Assembly: GCF_024171695.1 (NCBI RefSeq)
Contig: NZ_JAMTCF010000004.1
Location: 372,001 to 436,000 of the forward strand
DNA length: 64,000 nucleotides
From: Actinosynnema pretiosum
GTDB taxonomy: Bacteria; Actinomycetota; Actinomycetes; Mycobacteriales; Pseudonocardiaceae
Direction of reading: 5' to 3'
Under the pieces are notes generated by a model that was not told where the DNA came from, did no database searches, and saw only the letters and a list, made by a program, of their open reading frames with translations. Within the stretch, counting starts at the first letter, position 1. Every line of letters starts with the position of its first letter. A program made the translations under genes and the position numbers. Below are positions 1-8,222 of the stretch, in pieces.

Positions 1-1344
1 GGCCGCTCCTGGTCGCGCTGGTCGTTCGTCGGCGCCCGGTGCGCGGGCGCGCTCACCGCGACCGGCGGCGAGGCGTACTGGACCGGCCAGCACCCGGTCG
101 GCCTGCCCGAGGGCGGCGACCCGCTGGCCGCGCTGCGCGAGACCATCGAGGTGCTGCGCACCGACCCGCTGCCCGGCCTGCCCCCGCTGACCGGCGGCAT
201 GGTCGGCTACATCGGCTACGACGCGGTGCGCCGCCTGGAGCGGCTGCCCTCGCTCGCCGAGGACGACCTGAAGGTCCCCGAGCTGGTCATGCTGCTCGCC
301 ACCGACCTCGCCGCGCTCGACCACCACGAGGGCACCGTCACGCTGATCGCCAACGCGATCAACTGGGACGACACCCCGGAGCGGGTCGACGCGGCCTACG
401 ACGACGCGGTGCGCAGGCTCGACGTGATGACCGAGGACCTGCACAACCCGGCGCCCGCCACGACCGCCGTGTTCTCCCGGCCCAAGCCGGAGTTCACCCG
501 CAGGCGCTCCTCCGCCGAGCACCAGGCCGTGGTGGAGAGGGCGAAGGCGGCGATCCGGGAGGGCGAGGCCTTCCAGGTGGTGCTGTCGCAGCGGTTCGAG
601 ATGGCGACCACCGCCGACCCGCTGGACGTCTACCGGGTGCTGCGCACCTCCAACCCCAGCCCGTACATGTACCTGCTGCGGCTGGACGAGTTCGACATCG
701 TCGGGTGCAGCCCCGAGTCGCTGGTCACGGTCCGGGACGGCAAGGCCACCACGCACCCGATCGCGGGCACCCGGTGGCGCGGCGCGGACCCGGAGGAGGA
801 CGCGTTCCTGGAGAAGGACCTGCTCTCCGACGACAAGGAGCGCGCCGAGCACCTGATGCTCGTCGACCTGGGCCGCAACGACCTTGGCCGGGTGTGCAAG
901 CCGGGCTCGGTCACCGTCGTGGACTTCTTCAAGGTCGAGCGGTACAGCCACGTCATGCACATCGTGTCCACGGTCAGCGGCGAGCTGGCCGAGGGCCGCA
1001 CGGCGTTCGACGCGGTCGCCGCGTGCTTCCCGGCGGGCACCCTGTCCGGCGCGCCGAAGCCGCGCGCGATGGAGCTGATCGAGGAGCTGGAGCCGACCAG
1101 GCGCGGCCTGTACGGCGGCGTCGTGGGCTACCTGGACTTCGCGGGCGACGCGGACACCGCGATCGCGATCCGCACCGCGCTGATCCGCGACGGGGTCGCG
1201 TACGTGCAGGCGGGCGGCGGCATCGTGGCCGACTCGGACCCGGTGGCTGAGGACAACGAGTGCCTGAACAAGGCGGGCGCGGTCCTGGCCGCGATCGCGA
1301 CGGCGCAGACCATGGCCCCCGCCGTGGAACCGACCCGTGTCTGA
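1..1344 (+). CDS. trpE: Anthranilate synthase component I, 5' end missing
   Basis: Makes anthranilate from chorismate with glutamine-derived ammonia, the first committed step of tryptophan synthesis. The frame is open from the first base and gives 447 visible residues. Family members of about 510 residues imply that some 60-70 N-terminal residues, with the Trp feedback motif, lie outside the window. Chorismate-binding core motifs are visible: [40 protein letters not shown] and [12 protein letters not shown]. No glutamine amidotransferase domain is attached, so TrpG must be encoded elsewhere. The stop codon overlaps the GTG start of the next gene by 8 bases, indicating translational coupling. 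Identification is firm; only the 5' end is unknown. Confidence 0.96.
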   Translation, partial: GRSWSRWSFVGARCAGALTATGGEAYWTGQHPVGLPEGGDPLAALRETIEVLRTDPLPGLPPLTGGMVGYIGYDAVRRLERLPSLAEDDLKVPELVMLLATDLAALDHHEGTVTLIANAINWDDTPERVDAAYDDAVRRLDVMTEDLHNPAPATTAVFSRPKPEFTRRRSSAEHQAVVERAKAAIREGEAFQVVLSQRFEMATTADPLDVYRVLRTSNPSPYMYLLRLDEFDIVGCSPESLVTVRDGKATTHPIAGTRWRGADPEEDAFLEKDLLSDDKERAEHLMLVDLGRNDLGRVCKPGSVTVVDFFKVERYSHVMHIVSTVSGELAEGRTAFDAVAACFPAGTLSGAPKPRAMELIEELEPTRRGLYGGVVGYLDFAGDADTAIAIRTALIRDGVAYVQAGGGIVADSDPVAEDNECLNKAGAVLAAIATAQTMAPAVEPTRV

Positions 1345-2212
1345 GGGCGGCGACACAGCGCGGGACGGCGCCGGGCGGGACGGCGCCGGGCGGGACGGTG
1401 CGGCGGGCGCGGACGCGGCGGGGGAGCGGGTGACCCCCGCAGGCATCCCGACCGTGTGCCCGAGCCCCGATTCGGCGATCCTTCCGACCTCCGACCCGAC
1501 TGCCGACCCGGCCGACGCCCGGCTCGTCGCTTCGGTCGCCGATTCGGCCACTGCCTCGGCCGCCGACCCGGCCGACGCCCGGCCGACCGCCTCGGTCGCC
1601 GATTCGGCCACTGCCCCGGCTACCGACCCGGCCGACGCCCGGCCAGCTGCCTCCGCTGCTGACCAGGTCGCCGACCTGTCGGGTGCCCGGCCAGTTGCTT
1701 CGGCCGCTGACCCGGTCGCCGATCAGGCCGACGTCCCCGCCGCCGACACCGCCTCCTCGCCCCCGCCACGTCCCGGACGGCGCGAGCAGCGGCTCGTCCT
1801 CGGCCTGCTCCTGCTCGCCGCGCTCGTCCTCTGGGGCTCCTCGGCGCTCGACTGGGGCGGCGCCGAGCCGCAGTGGCCGGTCCCGCTCGCCCTGCTCGCC
1901 GGGGCGGGTGTCGCGGCGGTGCTGGCCCTCGGCGGCGTCGTGCGGCGCGCGCTCGGGGCGGTGCTCGCGGTGGTCGGCCTGCTGGCCGTCGTGGTCGGCG
2001 TCGGCGACCTGCCCGCGTCCGGCCCGGTGGTCGGCCTGCTCGGCGCGCTGACCGTGGTCGGCGCGGGCGTCCTGCTGCTGGTCAAGGGCGGCAGGATGCC
2101 CCGGATGGGTGATCGCTACGAGACGCCCGCCGCGCGCAAGCCGTCCGCCGATCCGGAGCGCGAGCTGTGGAACGCCCTGGAGCGCGGCGACGATCCCACT
2201 GAGCGGGACTGA
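1337..2212 (+). CDS. Trp-operon-associated membrane protein (TIGR02234-like) with repetitive N-terminus
   Basis: The position directly after trpE and four predicted helices in the C-terminal half (about residues 153-171, 182-200, 205-223, 229-249) match the small membrane protein commonly found in actinobacterial trp operons; its biochemical role is not established. The product is 291 residues. The first 145 or so are low-complexity Ala/Asp/Pro/Gly sequence built from a 60-bp DNA repeat (20-residue unit of the form [17 protein letters not shown]). This makes the protein longer than I would expect for the family. The charged tail (EREL, DDPTERD) is probably cytoplasmic. The GTG start overlaps trpE by 8 bases; other GTG/ATG starts are not evident before the helices. 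Confidence 0.8.
   Translation: MSEGGDTARDGAGRDGAGRDGAAGADAAGERVTPAGIPTVCPSPDSAILPTSDPTADPADARLVASVADSATASAADPADARPTASVADSATAPATDPADARPAASAADQVADLSGARPVASAADPVADQADVPAADTASSPPPRPGRREQRLVLGLLLLAALVLWGSSALDWGGAEPQWPVPLALLAGAGVAAVLALGGVVRRALGAVLAVVGLLAVVVGVGDLPASGPVVGLLGALTVVGAGVLLLVKGGRMPRMGDRYETPAARKPSADPERELWNALERGDDPTERD
1498..1740 (+). repeat. 60-bp coding tandem repeat, about four units
   Basis: Units start near 1504, 1564 and 1624, with a more degenerate fourth near 1684, at an exact 60-base period. The shared core is GACCCGGCCGACGCCCGG. Because 60 is a multiple of three the reading frame is kept, and the repeat encodes the 20-residue units in the N-terminal part of the Trp-associated membrane protein. 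A shorter 15-bp repeat (GGCGCCGGGCGGGAC) lies at about 1368-1400 in the same gene. Confidence 0.85.
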
Positions 2213-2244
2213 TCTTCCACGGGGGAACCGCGCGCCCGAACCGG

Positions 2245-2268
2245 GCAAACCCCTCATCCGGGGTTTGC
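2245..2268 (+). terminator. Hairpin between the trp membrane gene and trpC
   Basis: A perfect 9-bp stem GCAAACCCC / GGGGTTTGC with a six-base loop TCATCC. No T-run follows, so it is either an actinobacterial I-shaped terminator or an attenuator-like element separating trpE from trpCBA. Confidence 0.5.
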
Positions 2269-2377
2269 GCACGTGAGGTCCGCGCGACCCTGCCCAGCAG
2301 CGCGAACGCGCAGACCCGGTGGCCGGTGCCGCCGACGTCCGGGGTTAGCATCCTTGCGGCGGGAAGGGGAGCATGAC

Positions 2378-2437
2378 GTGCGGGAGTTCACGACCGAACT
2401 GGGACGGCCGGCCGAGGTGAACGGGGTGTGCGCATGA
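2378..2437 (+). CDS. 19-codon ORF translationally coupled to trpC
   Basis: GTG at 2378 lies six bases after a strong purine-rich Shine-Dalgarno tract (AAGGGGAG, ending 2371). It opens a 19-codon frame ([19 protein letters not shown]) whose TGA overlaps the trpC ATG as ATGA at 2434-2437. It has no Trp codon, so it is not a classical trp attenuator peptide. In another frame an ATG at 2373 gives a 15-codon ORF with one Trp, but that start is only two bases from the ribosome site. The likely role, if any, is delivering ribosomes to trpC. Nothing shows that the peptide itself is functional. Confidence 0.4.
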   Translation: MREFTTELGRPAEVNGVCA

Positions 2438-3243
2438 CCGTTCTCGAGTCGATCATCGAAGGCGTTCGGGAGGACCTCGCCGCGCGCGAGGCGGCGCTGC
2501 CCTTCGAGGTGCTCAGGGAGCGCGCGGCGAAAGCCGCGCCCCCGCAGGACGTGATGGCGGTGCTGCGCAACCCCGGCGTCGGGGTCATCGCCGAGGTGAA
2601 GCGGAAGAGCCCGTCCAAGGGCGCGCTCGCGGACATCCCCGAGCCCGCCGAGCTGGCCGCCGCCTACGAGGCGGGCGGCGCGCGGGTGATCAGCGTGCTG
2701 ACCGAGCAGCGCCGCTTCGGCGGGTCGCTGGCGGACTTCGACGCGGTGCGCGCGGCGGTGCGGGTGCCGCTGCTGCGCAAGGACTTCATCGTCAGCCCGT
2801 ACCAGGTGCACGAGGCGCGCCTGCACGGCGCCGACCTGGTGCTGCTGATCGTGGCGGCGCTGGAGCAGAACGCGCTGGTGTCGCTGCTCGACCGGGTCGA
2901 GTCCCTCGGGATGACGGCGCTGGTCGAGGTGCACACGGCCGAGGAGGCCGACCGGGCGCTGGAGGCGGGGGCGAGCGTCATCGGCGTGAACGCCCGCAAC
3001 CTGCACACCCTGGAGGTCGACAAGGAGGTGTTCGGCCGGATCGCGCCGGGCCTGCCCTTCGAGACGATCAAGATCGCCGAGTCCGGGGTCACCGGGCCGG
3101 GCGACCTGATGGCCTACGCGGGCGCGGGCGCGGACGCGGTGCTCGTCGGCGAGAGCCTGGTGACGAGCGGCGACCCCAAGGTCGCGGTGAACAAGCTGGT
3201 GACCGCTGGATCGCACCCGGCGTGCCCCCGGCCCAGTCGTTGA
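2434..3243 (+). CDS. trpC: Indole-3-glycerol phosphate synthase
   Basis: Closes the indole ring of 1-(2-carboxyphenylamino)-1-deoxyribulose 5-phosphate in Trp synthesis, as a TIM barrel. Visible motifs are [10 protein letters not shown] (catalytic Lys region), [15 protein letters not shown] and KIAESGV. The length of 269 residues and the C-terminal [15 protein letters not shown] are usual for actinobacteria. I chose ATG 2434 because MTVLESI fits the family N-terminus and it forms an ATGA overlap with the preceding small ORF. GTG 2428 is an alternative, better spaced (7 bases) from the GAGGTGA site at 2414-2420. trpB starts 13 bases after the stop. Confidence 0.96.
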   Translation: MTVLESIIEGVREDLAAREAALPFEVLRERAAKAAPPQDVMAVLRNPGVGVIAEVKRKSPSKGALADIPEPAELAAAYEAGGARVISVLTEQRRFGGSLADFDAVRAAVRVPLLRKDFIVSPYQVHEARLHGADLVLLIVAALEQNALVSLLDRVESLGMTALVEVHTAEEADRALEAGASVIGVNARNLHTLEVDKEVFGRIAPGLPFETIKIAESGVTGPGDLMAYAGAGADAVLVGESLVTSGDPKVAVNKLVTAGSHPACPRPSR

Positions 3244-3256
3244 TGGGAGAGAGCGC

Positions 3257-4492
3257 ATGACGCGCGACCAGTTCGCCCACACCCCCCACGACCCCGACGA
3301 GCGGGGTCACTTCGGGCGGTGGGGCGGCCGGTTCATGCCGGAGGCGCTGATCGCGGCTCAGGACGAGTTGGCCGCGGAGTACGAGAAGGCGCGGGTGGAC
3401 CCGGAGTTCCTGGGCGAGTTCGCCCGGTTGCTCAAGGAGTACGCGGGCCGCCCGTCGCTGCTGACCGAGGCCAAGCGGTTCGCCGAGCACGCGGGCGGCG
3501 CGCGGGTGTTCCTCAAGCGCGAGGACCTCAACCACACCGGCTCGCACAAGATCAACAACGTGCTGGGCCAGGTGCTGCTCACCAAGCGCATGGGCAAGAA
3601 GCGCGTCATCGCCGAGACGGGCGCGGGCCAGCACGGCGTCGCCACCGCCACGGCGTGCGCGCTCATGGGCCTGGACTGCGTGATCTACATGGGCGAGGTC
3701 GACACCGAGCGCCAGGCGCTCAACGTCGCCCGGATGCGGCTCCTCGGCGCCGAGGTCATCCCGGTCGGCACCGGCTCGCGCACCCTCAAGGACGCGATCA
3801 ACGAGGGCCTGCGCGACTGGGTCGCCAGCGTCGACCACACCCACTACCTGATGGGCACGGCGGCGGGCGCGCACCCGTTCCCGATGATGGTCCGCGACTT
3901 CCACCGGGTGATCGGCATCGAGGCCCGGCAGCAGGTGCTCGACCAGGCCGGGCGGCTGCCCGACGCGGTCGCGGCCTGCGTCGGCGGCGGCTCCAACGCG
4001 ATCGGCATCTTCCACGGCTTCATCGACGACCCGTCGGTGCGCCTGGTCGGCCTGGAGCCCGGCGGCGACGGCGTCGAGACCACCCGGCACGGCGCCACCC
4101 TCACCAAGGGGACCGCGGGCTCGCTGCACGGGGCCATGTCGTACGTGCTCCAGACCGAGGACGGGCAGATCGCCGAGGCGCACTCCATCTCGGCCGGCCT
4201 TGACTACCCCGGCGTCGGGCCCGAGCACGCGCACCTGAAGGACACCGGCCGCGCCGAGTACCGGCCGATCACCGACGCGCAGGCGATGGACGCGTTCGCG
4301 CTGCTGTCGCGCACCGAGGGCATCATCCCCGCCGTCGAGTCCGCGCACGCCCTCGCGGGCGCGCTGGACCTGGGGCGGGAGCTGGGGCCGGACGGCCTGA
4401 TCGTGGTCAGCCTGTCCGGTCGCGGTGACAAGGACATGGACACGGCGGTCTCGTGGTTCGGGCTCGGCGTCAAGGAGGAGGACGCGTCGTGA
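3257..4492 (+). CDS. trpB: Tryptophan synthase beta chain
   Basis: Condenses indole with serine to make tryptophan, using PLP. The 411-residue length is normal. The PLP lysine is in HTGSHKINN, the phosphate-binding loop is [10 protein letters not shown], and the entry region [14 protein letters not shown] is standard TrpB1. The ATG at 3257 follows a GGGAGAGA ribosome site. The stop codon overlaps the GTG start of trpA (GTGA), as expected for subunits of one alpha2-beta2 complex. Confidence 0.97.
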   Translation: MTRDQFAHTPHDPDERGHFGRWGGRFMPEALIAAQDELAAEYEKARVDPEFLGEFARLLKEYAGRPSLLTEAKRFAEHAGGARVFLKREDLNHTGSHKINNVLGQVLLTKRMGKKRVIAETGAGQHGVATATACALMGLDCVIYMGEVDTERQALNVARMRLLGAEVIPVGTGSRTLKDAINEGLRDWVASVDHTHYLMGTAAGAHPFPMMVRDFHRVIGIEARQQVLDQAGRLPDAVAACVGGGSNAIGIFHGFIDDPSVRLVGLEPGGDGVETTRHGATLTKGTAGSLHGAMSYVLQTEDGQIAEAHSISAGLDYPGVGPEHAHLKDTGRAEYRPITDAQAMDAFALLSRTEGIIPAVESAHALAGALDLGRELGPDGLIVVSLSGRGDKDMDTAVSWFGLGVKEEDAS

Positions 4493-5268
4493 GCGCGTTG
4501 GACGGCGTTTTCGCGACGTGCCGGGACGAGGGGCGCTCGGCGCTCATCGGCTACCTGCCCGCCGGGTTCCCCACGGTCGAGGGCTCCAAGGACGTCCTGC
4601 GGGCCATGGTCGAGTCCGGCTGCGACGTGGTCGAGGTCGGGATGCCGTACTCCGACCCGGTGATGGACGGCCCGACCATCCAGGCCGCCGCGCAGCAGGC
4701 GCTCGACGGCGGGTTCCGGGTGCGGGACCTGTTCGGCGTGGTCGAGTCGGTCGCCGCGCTCGGCGGCAAGGCCGTGGTGATGACCTACTGGAACCCGGTG
4801 CTGCACTACGGCGTGGACGCGTTCTCCCGCGACCTCGCCGCCGCCGGTGGCCTCGGGCTGATCACCCCGGACCTGGTGCCCGACGAGGCCGAGGACTGGA
4901 TGGCGGCCTCCGAGGCGCACGGGCTGGACCGGATCTTCCTGGTCGCGCCCTCCTCCACCGAGGAGCGGATCGACCTGACCGCCAAGGCCTCCAGCGGCTT
5001 CCTGTACGCCACCGCCGTCATGGGCGTGACCGGCGCGCGGACGGCCGTGTCGTCGGCGGCGCCCGCGCTGGTCGGGCGGGTCAGGGAGCACACCGACATG
5101 CCGGTGTGCGTCGGCCTCGGCGTGCGGGACGGCGCGCAGGCCGCGCAGGTCGCCGCGTTCGCGGACGGGGTGATCGTCGGGTCGGCGTTCGTGTCGGCGG
5201 TGGCCGGTGGCGGGGTGCCCGCGCTGGCCGAGGAGCTGGCGAAGGGCGTGCGCGGGGTCGGCGCCTGA
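4489..5268 (+). CDS. trpA: Tryptophan synthase alpha chain
   Basis: Cleaves indole-3-glycerol phosphate to indole and glyceraldehyde 3-phosphate, and channels indole to TrpB. The product is 259 residues. The segment [16 protein letters not shown] holds the two catalytic acidic residues (Glu and Asp, equivalent to E49 and D60 of the enteric enzyme), and [13 protein letters not shown] lies near the phosphate-binding end. GTG 4489 overlaps the trpB stop and is preceded by AAGGAGGAGG inside trpB. Upstream in-frame starts would extend deep into trpB and are not needed. Confidence 0.97.
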   Translation: MSALDGVFATCRDEGRSALIGYLPAGFPTVEGSKDVLRAMVESGCDVVEVGMPYSDPVMDGPTIQAAAQQALDGGFRVRDLFGVVESVAALGGKAVVMTYWNPVLHYGVDAFSRDLAAAGGLGLITPDLVPDEAEDWMAASEAHGLDRIFLVAPSSTEERIDLTAKASSGFLYATAVMGVTGARTAVSSAAPALVGRVREHTDMPVCVGLGVRDGAQAAQVAAFADGVIVGSAFVSAVAGGGVPALAEELAKGVRGVGA

Positions 5269-5293
5269 CCGGACCGCTCCACGTGGTGCGCAG

Positions 5294-5325
5294 CGGGGGT
5301 TTCACACGTTCGTGTGGAGCCCCCG
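5294..5325 (+). terminator. Hairpin after trpA
   Basis: The arms CGGGGG...CACACG and CGTGTG...CCCCCG can form about 15 pairs including two G-U pairs, around a TT turn. It lies 25 bases after the trpA stop and has no T-run. Confidence 0.5.
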
Positions 5326-5432
5326 TTCTGCTGCGGTGGTGGGCTGCGCGGAGCGGGTTCGGACGGCCCCGAAAGCGGGACGTCCCCCGGTAACGATCGG
5401 GTCGCCCGGTTCGGGGGCGTGGTCCCAGCGAC

Positions 5433-5438
5433 TACGGT
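5433..5438 (+). promoter_or_regulatory. Candidate -10 box for leaderless lgt mRNA
   Basis: TACGGT matches the actinobacterial TANNNT pattern and lies seven bases before GTG 5446, so transcription would start at or next to the start codon. No clear -35 box and no ribosome-binding site are seen. Confidence 0.35.
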
Positions 5439-5445
5439 GGTGCGC

Positions 5446-6531
5446 GTGGTGACGACTTACCTGGCGAGCATCCCCAGTCCTGCCCAGGGCGTGTGGCATC
5501 TCGGTCCCCTCCCCCTGAGGGCGTACGCGCTCTTCATCATCATCGGCATCATCGTCGCGATCTCGTGGGGCGAGCGGCGCTGGGTGGCCCGAGGCGGGCA
5601 GAAGGGCACGGTCACCGACGTCGCGGTGTTCGCGGTGCCGTTCGGCCTGGTCGGCGGCAGGCTCTACCACGTCGCCACCGATTACCACAAGTACTTCGGC
5701 GAGGGCAAGGACCCGCTCGACGCGCTGAAGATCTGGAACGGCGGCCTCGGCATCTGGGGCGCGATCGCGCTCGGCGGCGTCGGAGCCTGGATCGCCTGCC
5801 GCCGCAGGGGCATCGGGCTGCCCGCGATGGCCGACAGCCTCGCGCCCGGCATCGTGGTCGGGCAGGCCATCGGCCGCATCGGCAACTACTTCAACCAGGA
5901 GCTGTACGGCGCGGAGACCACCGTGCCGTGGGGCCTGGAGATCTACGAGCGGGTCGACCCGGTCACCGGCATGAAGGACGACCTCAACGGCATCGCGGTC
6001 GACACCGCCACGCCGCTGATGACCGTGCACCCGACGTTCCTGTACGAGCTGCTGTGGAACCTGGGCGTGGCCGCGCTGATCGTGGTCGCCGACCGGAAGC
6101 TGCGCCTCGGCCACGGCCGGGTGTTCGCGCTGTACGTCGCCGGGTACACGGCGGGCCGGTTCTGGATCGAGATGATGCGCACCGACGAGGCCACCATGGT
6201 CCTCGGCCTGCGGATCAACGTGATCACGTCGGTCGTGGTGTTCCTCGGCGCGGTGCTCTACTTCGTGCTCGCGGCCAAGCGCGGCGAGCGGGAGACGAAC
6301 GTCGAACCGGCCCCGGAGTCCGAGCTGCCGGAGGGTTCCGCTGAGGACGCCGAGGGCGAGAAGGTGTCGGCGACCGCCGCGCCGTCCGCCAAGGAGGACT
6401 CGGGAGAGGCCGGTGACCGACCCGCGCCGGACGCCGAGGCCTCGACGGGCGCTGCGGGCTCCACCACCCCGGTCGCCCCGGCCACCCCGGTCACCGAGGA
6501 CCCGGCCAAGCAGAAGCAGCCGGGCGAGTAG
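5446..6531 (+). CDS. lgt: Prolipoprotein diacylglyceryl transferase
   Basis: Transfers diacylglycerol from phosphatidylglycerol to the lipobox cysteine of prolipoproteins at the plasma membrane. About 280 residues form the multi-helix core; GGRLYHV, GGLGIWGAI, GRIGNYFNQELYGAET (the Lgt signature with its key Arg and Asn) and HPTFLYE are visible. The remaining 80 residues are an acidic Ala/Pro/Glu-rich tail ending KQKQPGE, a common actinobacterial addition, probably cytoplasmic. The start is uncertain among GTG 5440, 5446 and 5449; 5446 suits a leaderless transcript. The TAXI lipoprotein in this window would be one client. Confidence 0.95.
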   Translation: MVTTYLASIPSPAQGVWHLGPLPLRAYALFIIIGIIVAISWGERRWVARGGQKGTVTDVAVFAVPFGLVGGRLYHVATDYHKYFGEGKDPLDALKIWNGGLGIWGAIALGGVGAWIACRRRGIGLPAMADSLAPGIVVGQAIGRIGNYFNQELYGAETTVPWGLEIYERVDPVTGMKDDLNGIAVDTATPLMTVHPTFLYELLWNLGVAALIVVADRKLRLGHGRVFALYVAGYTAGRFWIEMMRTDEATMVLGLRINVITSVVVFLGAVLYFVLAAKRGERETNVEPAPESELPEGSAEDAEGEKVSATAAPSAKEDSGEAGDRPAPDAEASTGAAGSTTPVAPATPVTEDPAKQKQPGE

Positions 6532-6537
6532 ACCGGC

Positions 6538-7206
6538 GTGCGCATCCTCGTCGTCGAAGATGACGACCGGGTGGCGCGTGGTCTGCTCACCGCACTGCGG
6601 CACGCGGGTTACGAGGTCCACCGGGCGGCGTCGGCCGCAGCGGCGCTCGCCGCCGCCCCGGTCGACGTCGTGCTGCTCGACCTCGGCCTGCCGGACGGCG
6701 ACGGCCTCGACGTGCTCCGCGAGCTGCGCGACCGGCGGGGCACCGCGGTCATCGCGGTGACCGCGCGCGGCGAGGAGCGGGAGCGGGTGCTGGGCCTGCG
6801 GGCGGGCGCCGACGACTACGTCGTCAAGCCGTTCGGCACGGCGGAGCTGCTGGCCAGGATCGAGGCGGTGCTGCGCCGCACCCGCGACGCGCGCGCCGGT
6901 TCGGGCCGCTCCGAGGCGCTGGAACTGGGCCCGCTCACCCTGGACCCGGCCACCCGCGAGGCCGCCGTGGCGGGCCGCCCGCTGTCGCTGACCCGCAAGG
7001 AGTTCGACCTGCTCGCCCTGCTGGTCGGCAGGGCGGGCGCGGTGGTGAGCCGGGACCTGATCGTCGACCAGGTGTGGAAGGCGCACTGGGAGGCGCCGTC
7101 GCGCACCCTGGACACCCACATCGCCGCGCTGCGCGGCAAGCTCGGCGCGGAGGTCCGCATCGAGACCGTGCGCGGCGTCGGCTACCGCATCGTCGTCACC
7201 CCGTGA
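6538..7206 (+). CDS. OmpR-family response regulator
   Basis: DNA-binding response regulator of 222 residues. The receiver domain spans residues 1-115 with acidic D8/D9, phospho-acceptor D48 in LLDLGLPDGDG, and the conserved Lys in DYVVKPFG. A winged-helix OmpR/PhoB domain occupies about 125-220 (LSLTRKEFDLLALL, SRTLDTHIAALRGKL, ETVRGVGYRI). GTG 6538 lies six bases after lgt, suggesting cotranscription. The likely partner is the histidine kinase at 8223-9590, separated from it by a convergent gene for a secreted protein. Target genes are unknown. Confidence 0.92.
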   Translation: MRILVVEDDDRVARGLLTALRHAGYEVHRAASAAAALAAAPVDVVLLDLGLPDGDGLDVLRELRDRRGTAVIAVTARGEERERVLGLRAGADDYVVKPFGTAELLARIEAVLRRTRDARAGSGRSEALELGPLTLDPATREAAVAGRPLSLTRKEFDLLALLVGRAGAVVSRDLIVDQVWKAHWEAPSRTLDTHIAALRGKLGAEVRIETVRGVGYRIVVTP

Positions 7207-7412
7207 CGCGGCGGGGCTCGTGACCCGGCAGGCCTGCGTGACCCGGCAGCTCCGTGGTCTGGGAGGCCCTCGTGACCTGGCAACCCCCGTGACGCGGCAG
7301 GGCTCCGCGACGCGGCAGCACTCCGTGACCCGGCAGGGCTCCGTGCCCCGGCGAGCCTGCGCGACCCGGCAGGCTTGCATGTCCCGGCAGCCCTCGTGAC
7401 GCGACCGGTCCC
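7202..7412. repeat. 18-bp intergenic minisatellite, about 12 units
   Basis: Degenerate units of 16-18 bases with consensus CGTGACCCGGCAGGGCTC run head to tail; boundaries fall near 7219, 7237, 7253, 7271, 7289, 7306, 7324, 7342, 7360, 7378 and 7395. The first unit overlaps the stop codon of the response regulator. Most units carry TGA in one frame and no credible gene is present. Confidence 0.8.
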
Positions 7413-7424
7413 GTGATGCCGCAG

Positions 7425-7452
7425 GACCCCGGTGGGGCGCTCCACCGGGGTC
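7425..7452. terminator. Bidirectional hairpin between convergent genes
   Basis: A perfect 11-bp stem GACCCCGGTGG / CCACCGGGGTC with loop GGCGCT sits between the response regulator (+) and the secreted protein gene (-). There is no T-run. Confidence 0.6.
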
Positions 7453-7491
7453 CCGCCGCATCACCGGCCGCGCGGACCGCTCAGCACGACG

Positions 7492-8106
7492 TCACCACGA
7501 GTGCGCGACGTCCACCACGAGCCGCCCCGGCAGGGTGAACACGCGGAACGGCAGCCGGGCGCGCACCCCCAGCCCCACGGTCGAGTACCCCTCGAACGAG
7601 TTGCCCCAGGCGACCTGCCGGAACGTCCGGTACCCGGTGACGTCCACCAGCTCGTTCCGGTCCGCGAAGGCGTAGGTCGGCGCGCCGCTGTCGTCGTACG
7701 CGGGCGAGTGCGCCACGACCAGCAGCTTCGCGCCCCCGCGCAGCGGGATCACCTCGCCGCTGCCGTCCGCGTGGATCTCGTCCCGGTACCCGACCAGGTG
7801 CCCCTCACCGGCGCCACCACCGGGGATGTCGAACACGAGCCGGTCGAAGCACTCCTGCTGCCCGGCCCGCAGGTCCACCAGCACACCCGGCGAGGTGTCA
7901 CCGGACAGCTTGTCCTGCGACCCCCAGCCCACCGAACAGCTCTCGGCGGCGCCTGCGGCGTCTGCGGAGTTCGCGCTCCCGGCGCTGCCCACGGCTCCGA
8001 CGCCACCGCCGTTCCCGGTGGCGTTCCCGGTGGCGTTCGCGGTCCCGGCGGGCGCGAGCGCCAGTCCGACCAGGACGGCGAGCGCGGCCGTCGTCTTGCG
8101 TAGCAT
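7492..8106 (-). CDS. Secreted AMIN-like domain protein
   Basis: Exported protein of 204 residues. The signal peptide is MLRKTTAALAVLVGL followed by an AxA-type site (TANA), then a Gly/Ala/Asn-rich stretch. The mature domain carries ESCSVGWGS, VDLRAGQQECFDRLVFDIPG and a C-terminal LVVDVAHSW, the pattern of actinobacterial AMIN-like proteins; the two cysteines may pair. The molecular role is unknown; binding to a cell-envelope component is a guess from the domain name. ATG 8106 follows AGGGGAGA on the minus strand. The gene diverges from the histidine kinase and converges on its regulator, so it may be a target or sensor partner of that system. Confidence 0.7.
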   Translation of the reverse strand: MLRKTTAALAVLVGLALAPAGTANATGNATGNGGGVGAVGSAGSANSADAAGAAESCSVGWGSQDKLSGDTSPGVLVDLRAGQQECFDRLVFDIPGGGAGEGHLVGYRDEIHADGSGEVIPLRGGAKLLVVAHSPAYDDSGAPTYAFADRNELVDVTGYRTFRQVAWGNSFEGYSTVGLGVRARLPFRVFTLPGRLVVDVAHSW

Positions 8107-8222
8107 GGCTCTCCCCTCTCGTCGGGCGCCGCTCCCGGCGCCCGAGCTCCAAGAACGCGGGTCCTGCGCACGGGGTTGCACCGGTACCGGACCCGCGAAC
8201 GCTTTCCACAGCGGAGGTCGGC

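Noticed and set aside
2373-2420. Trp-containing 15-codon leader peptide as classical attenuator
   Set aside because: The start is only two bases from the ribosome site and there is a single Trp codon; the GTG 2378 frame is better supported.
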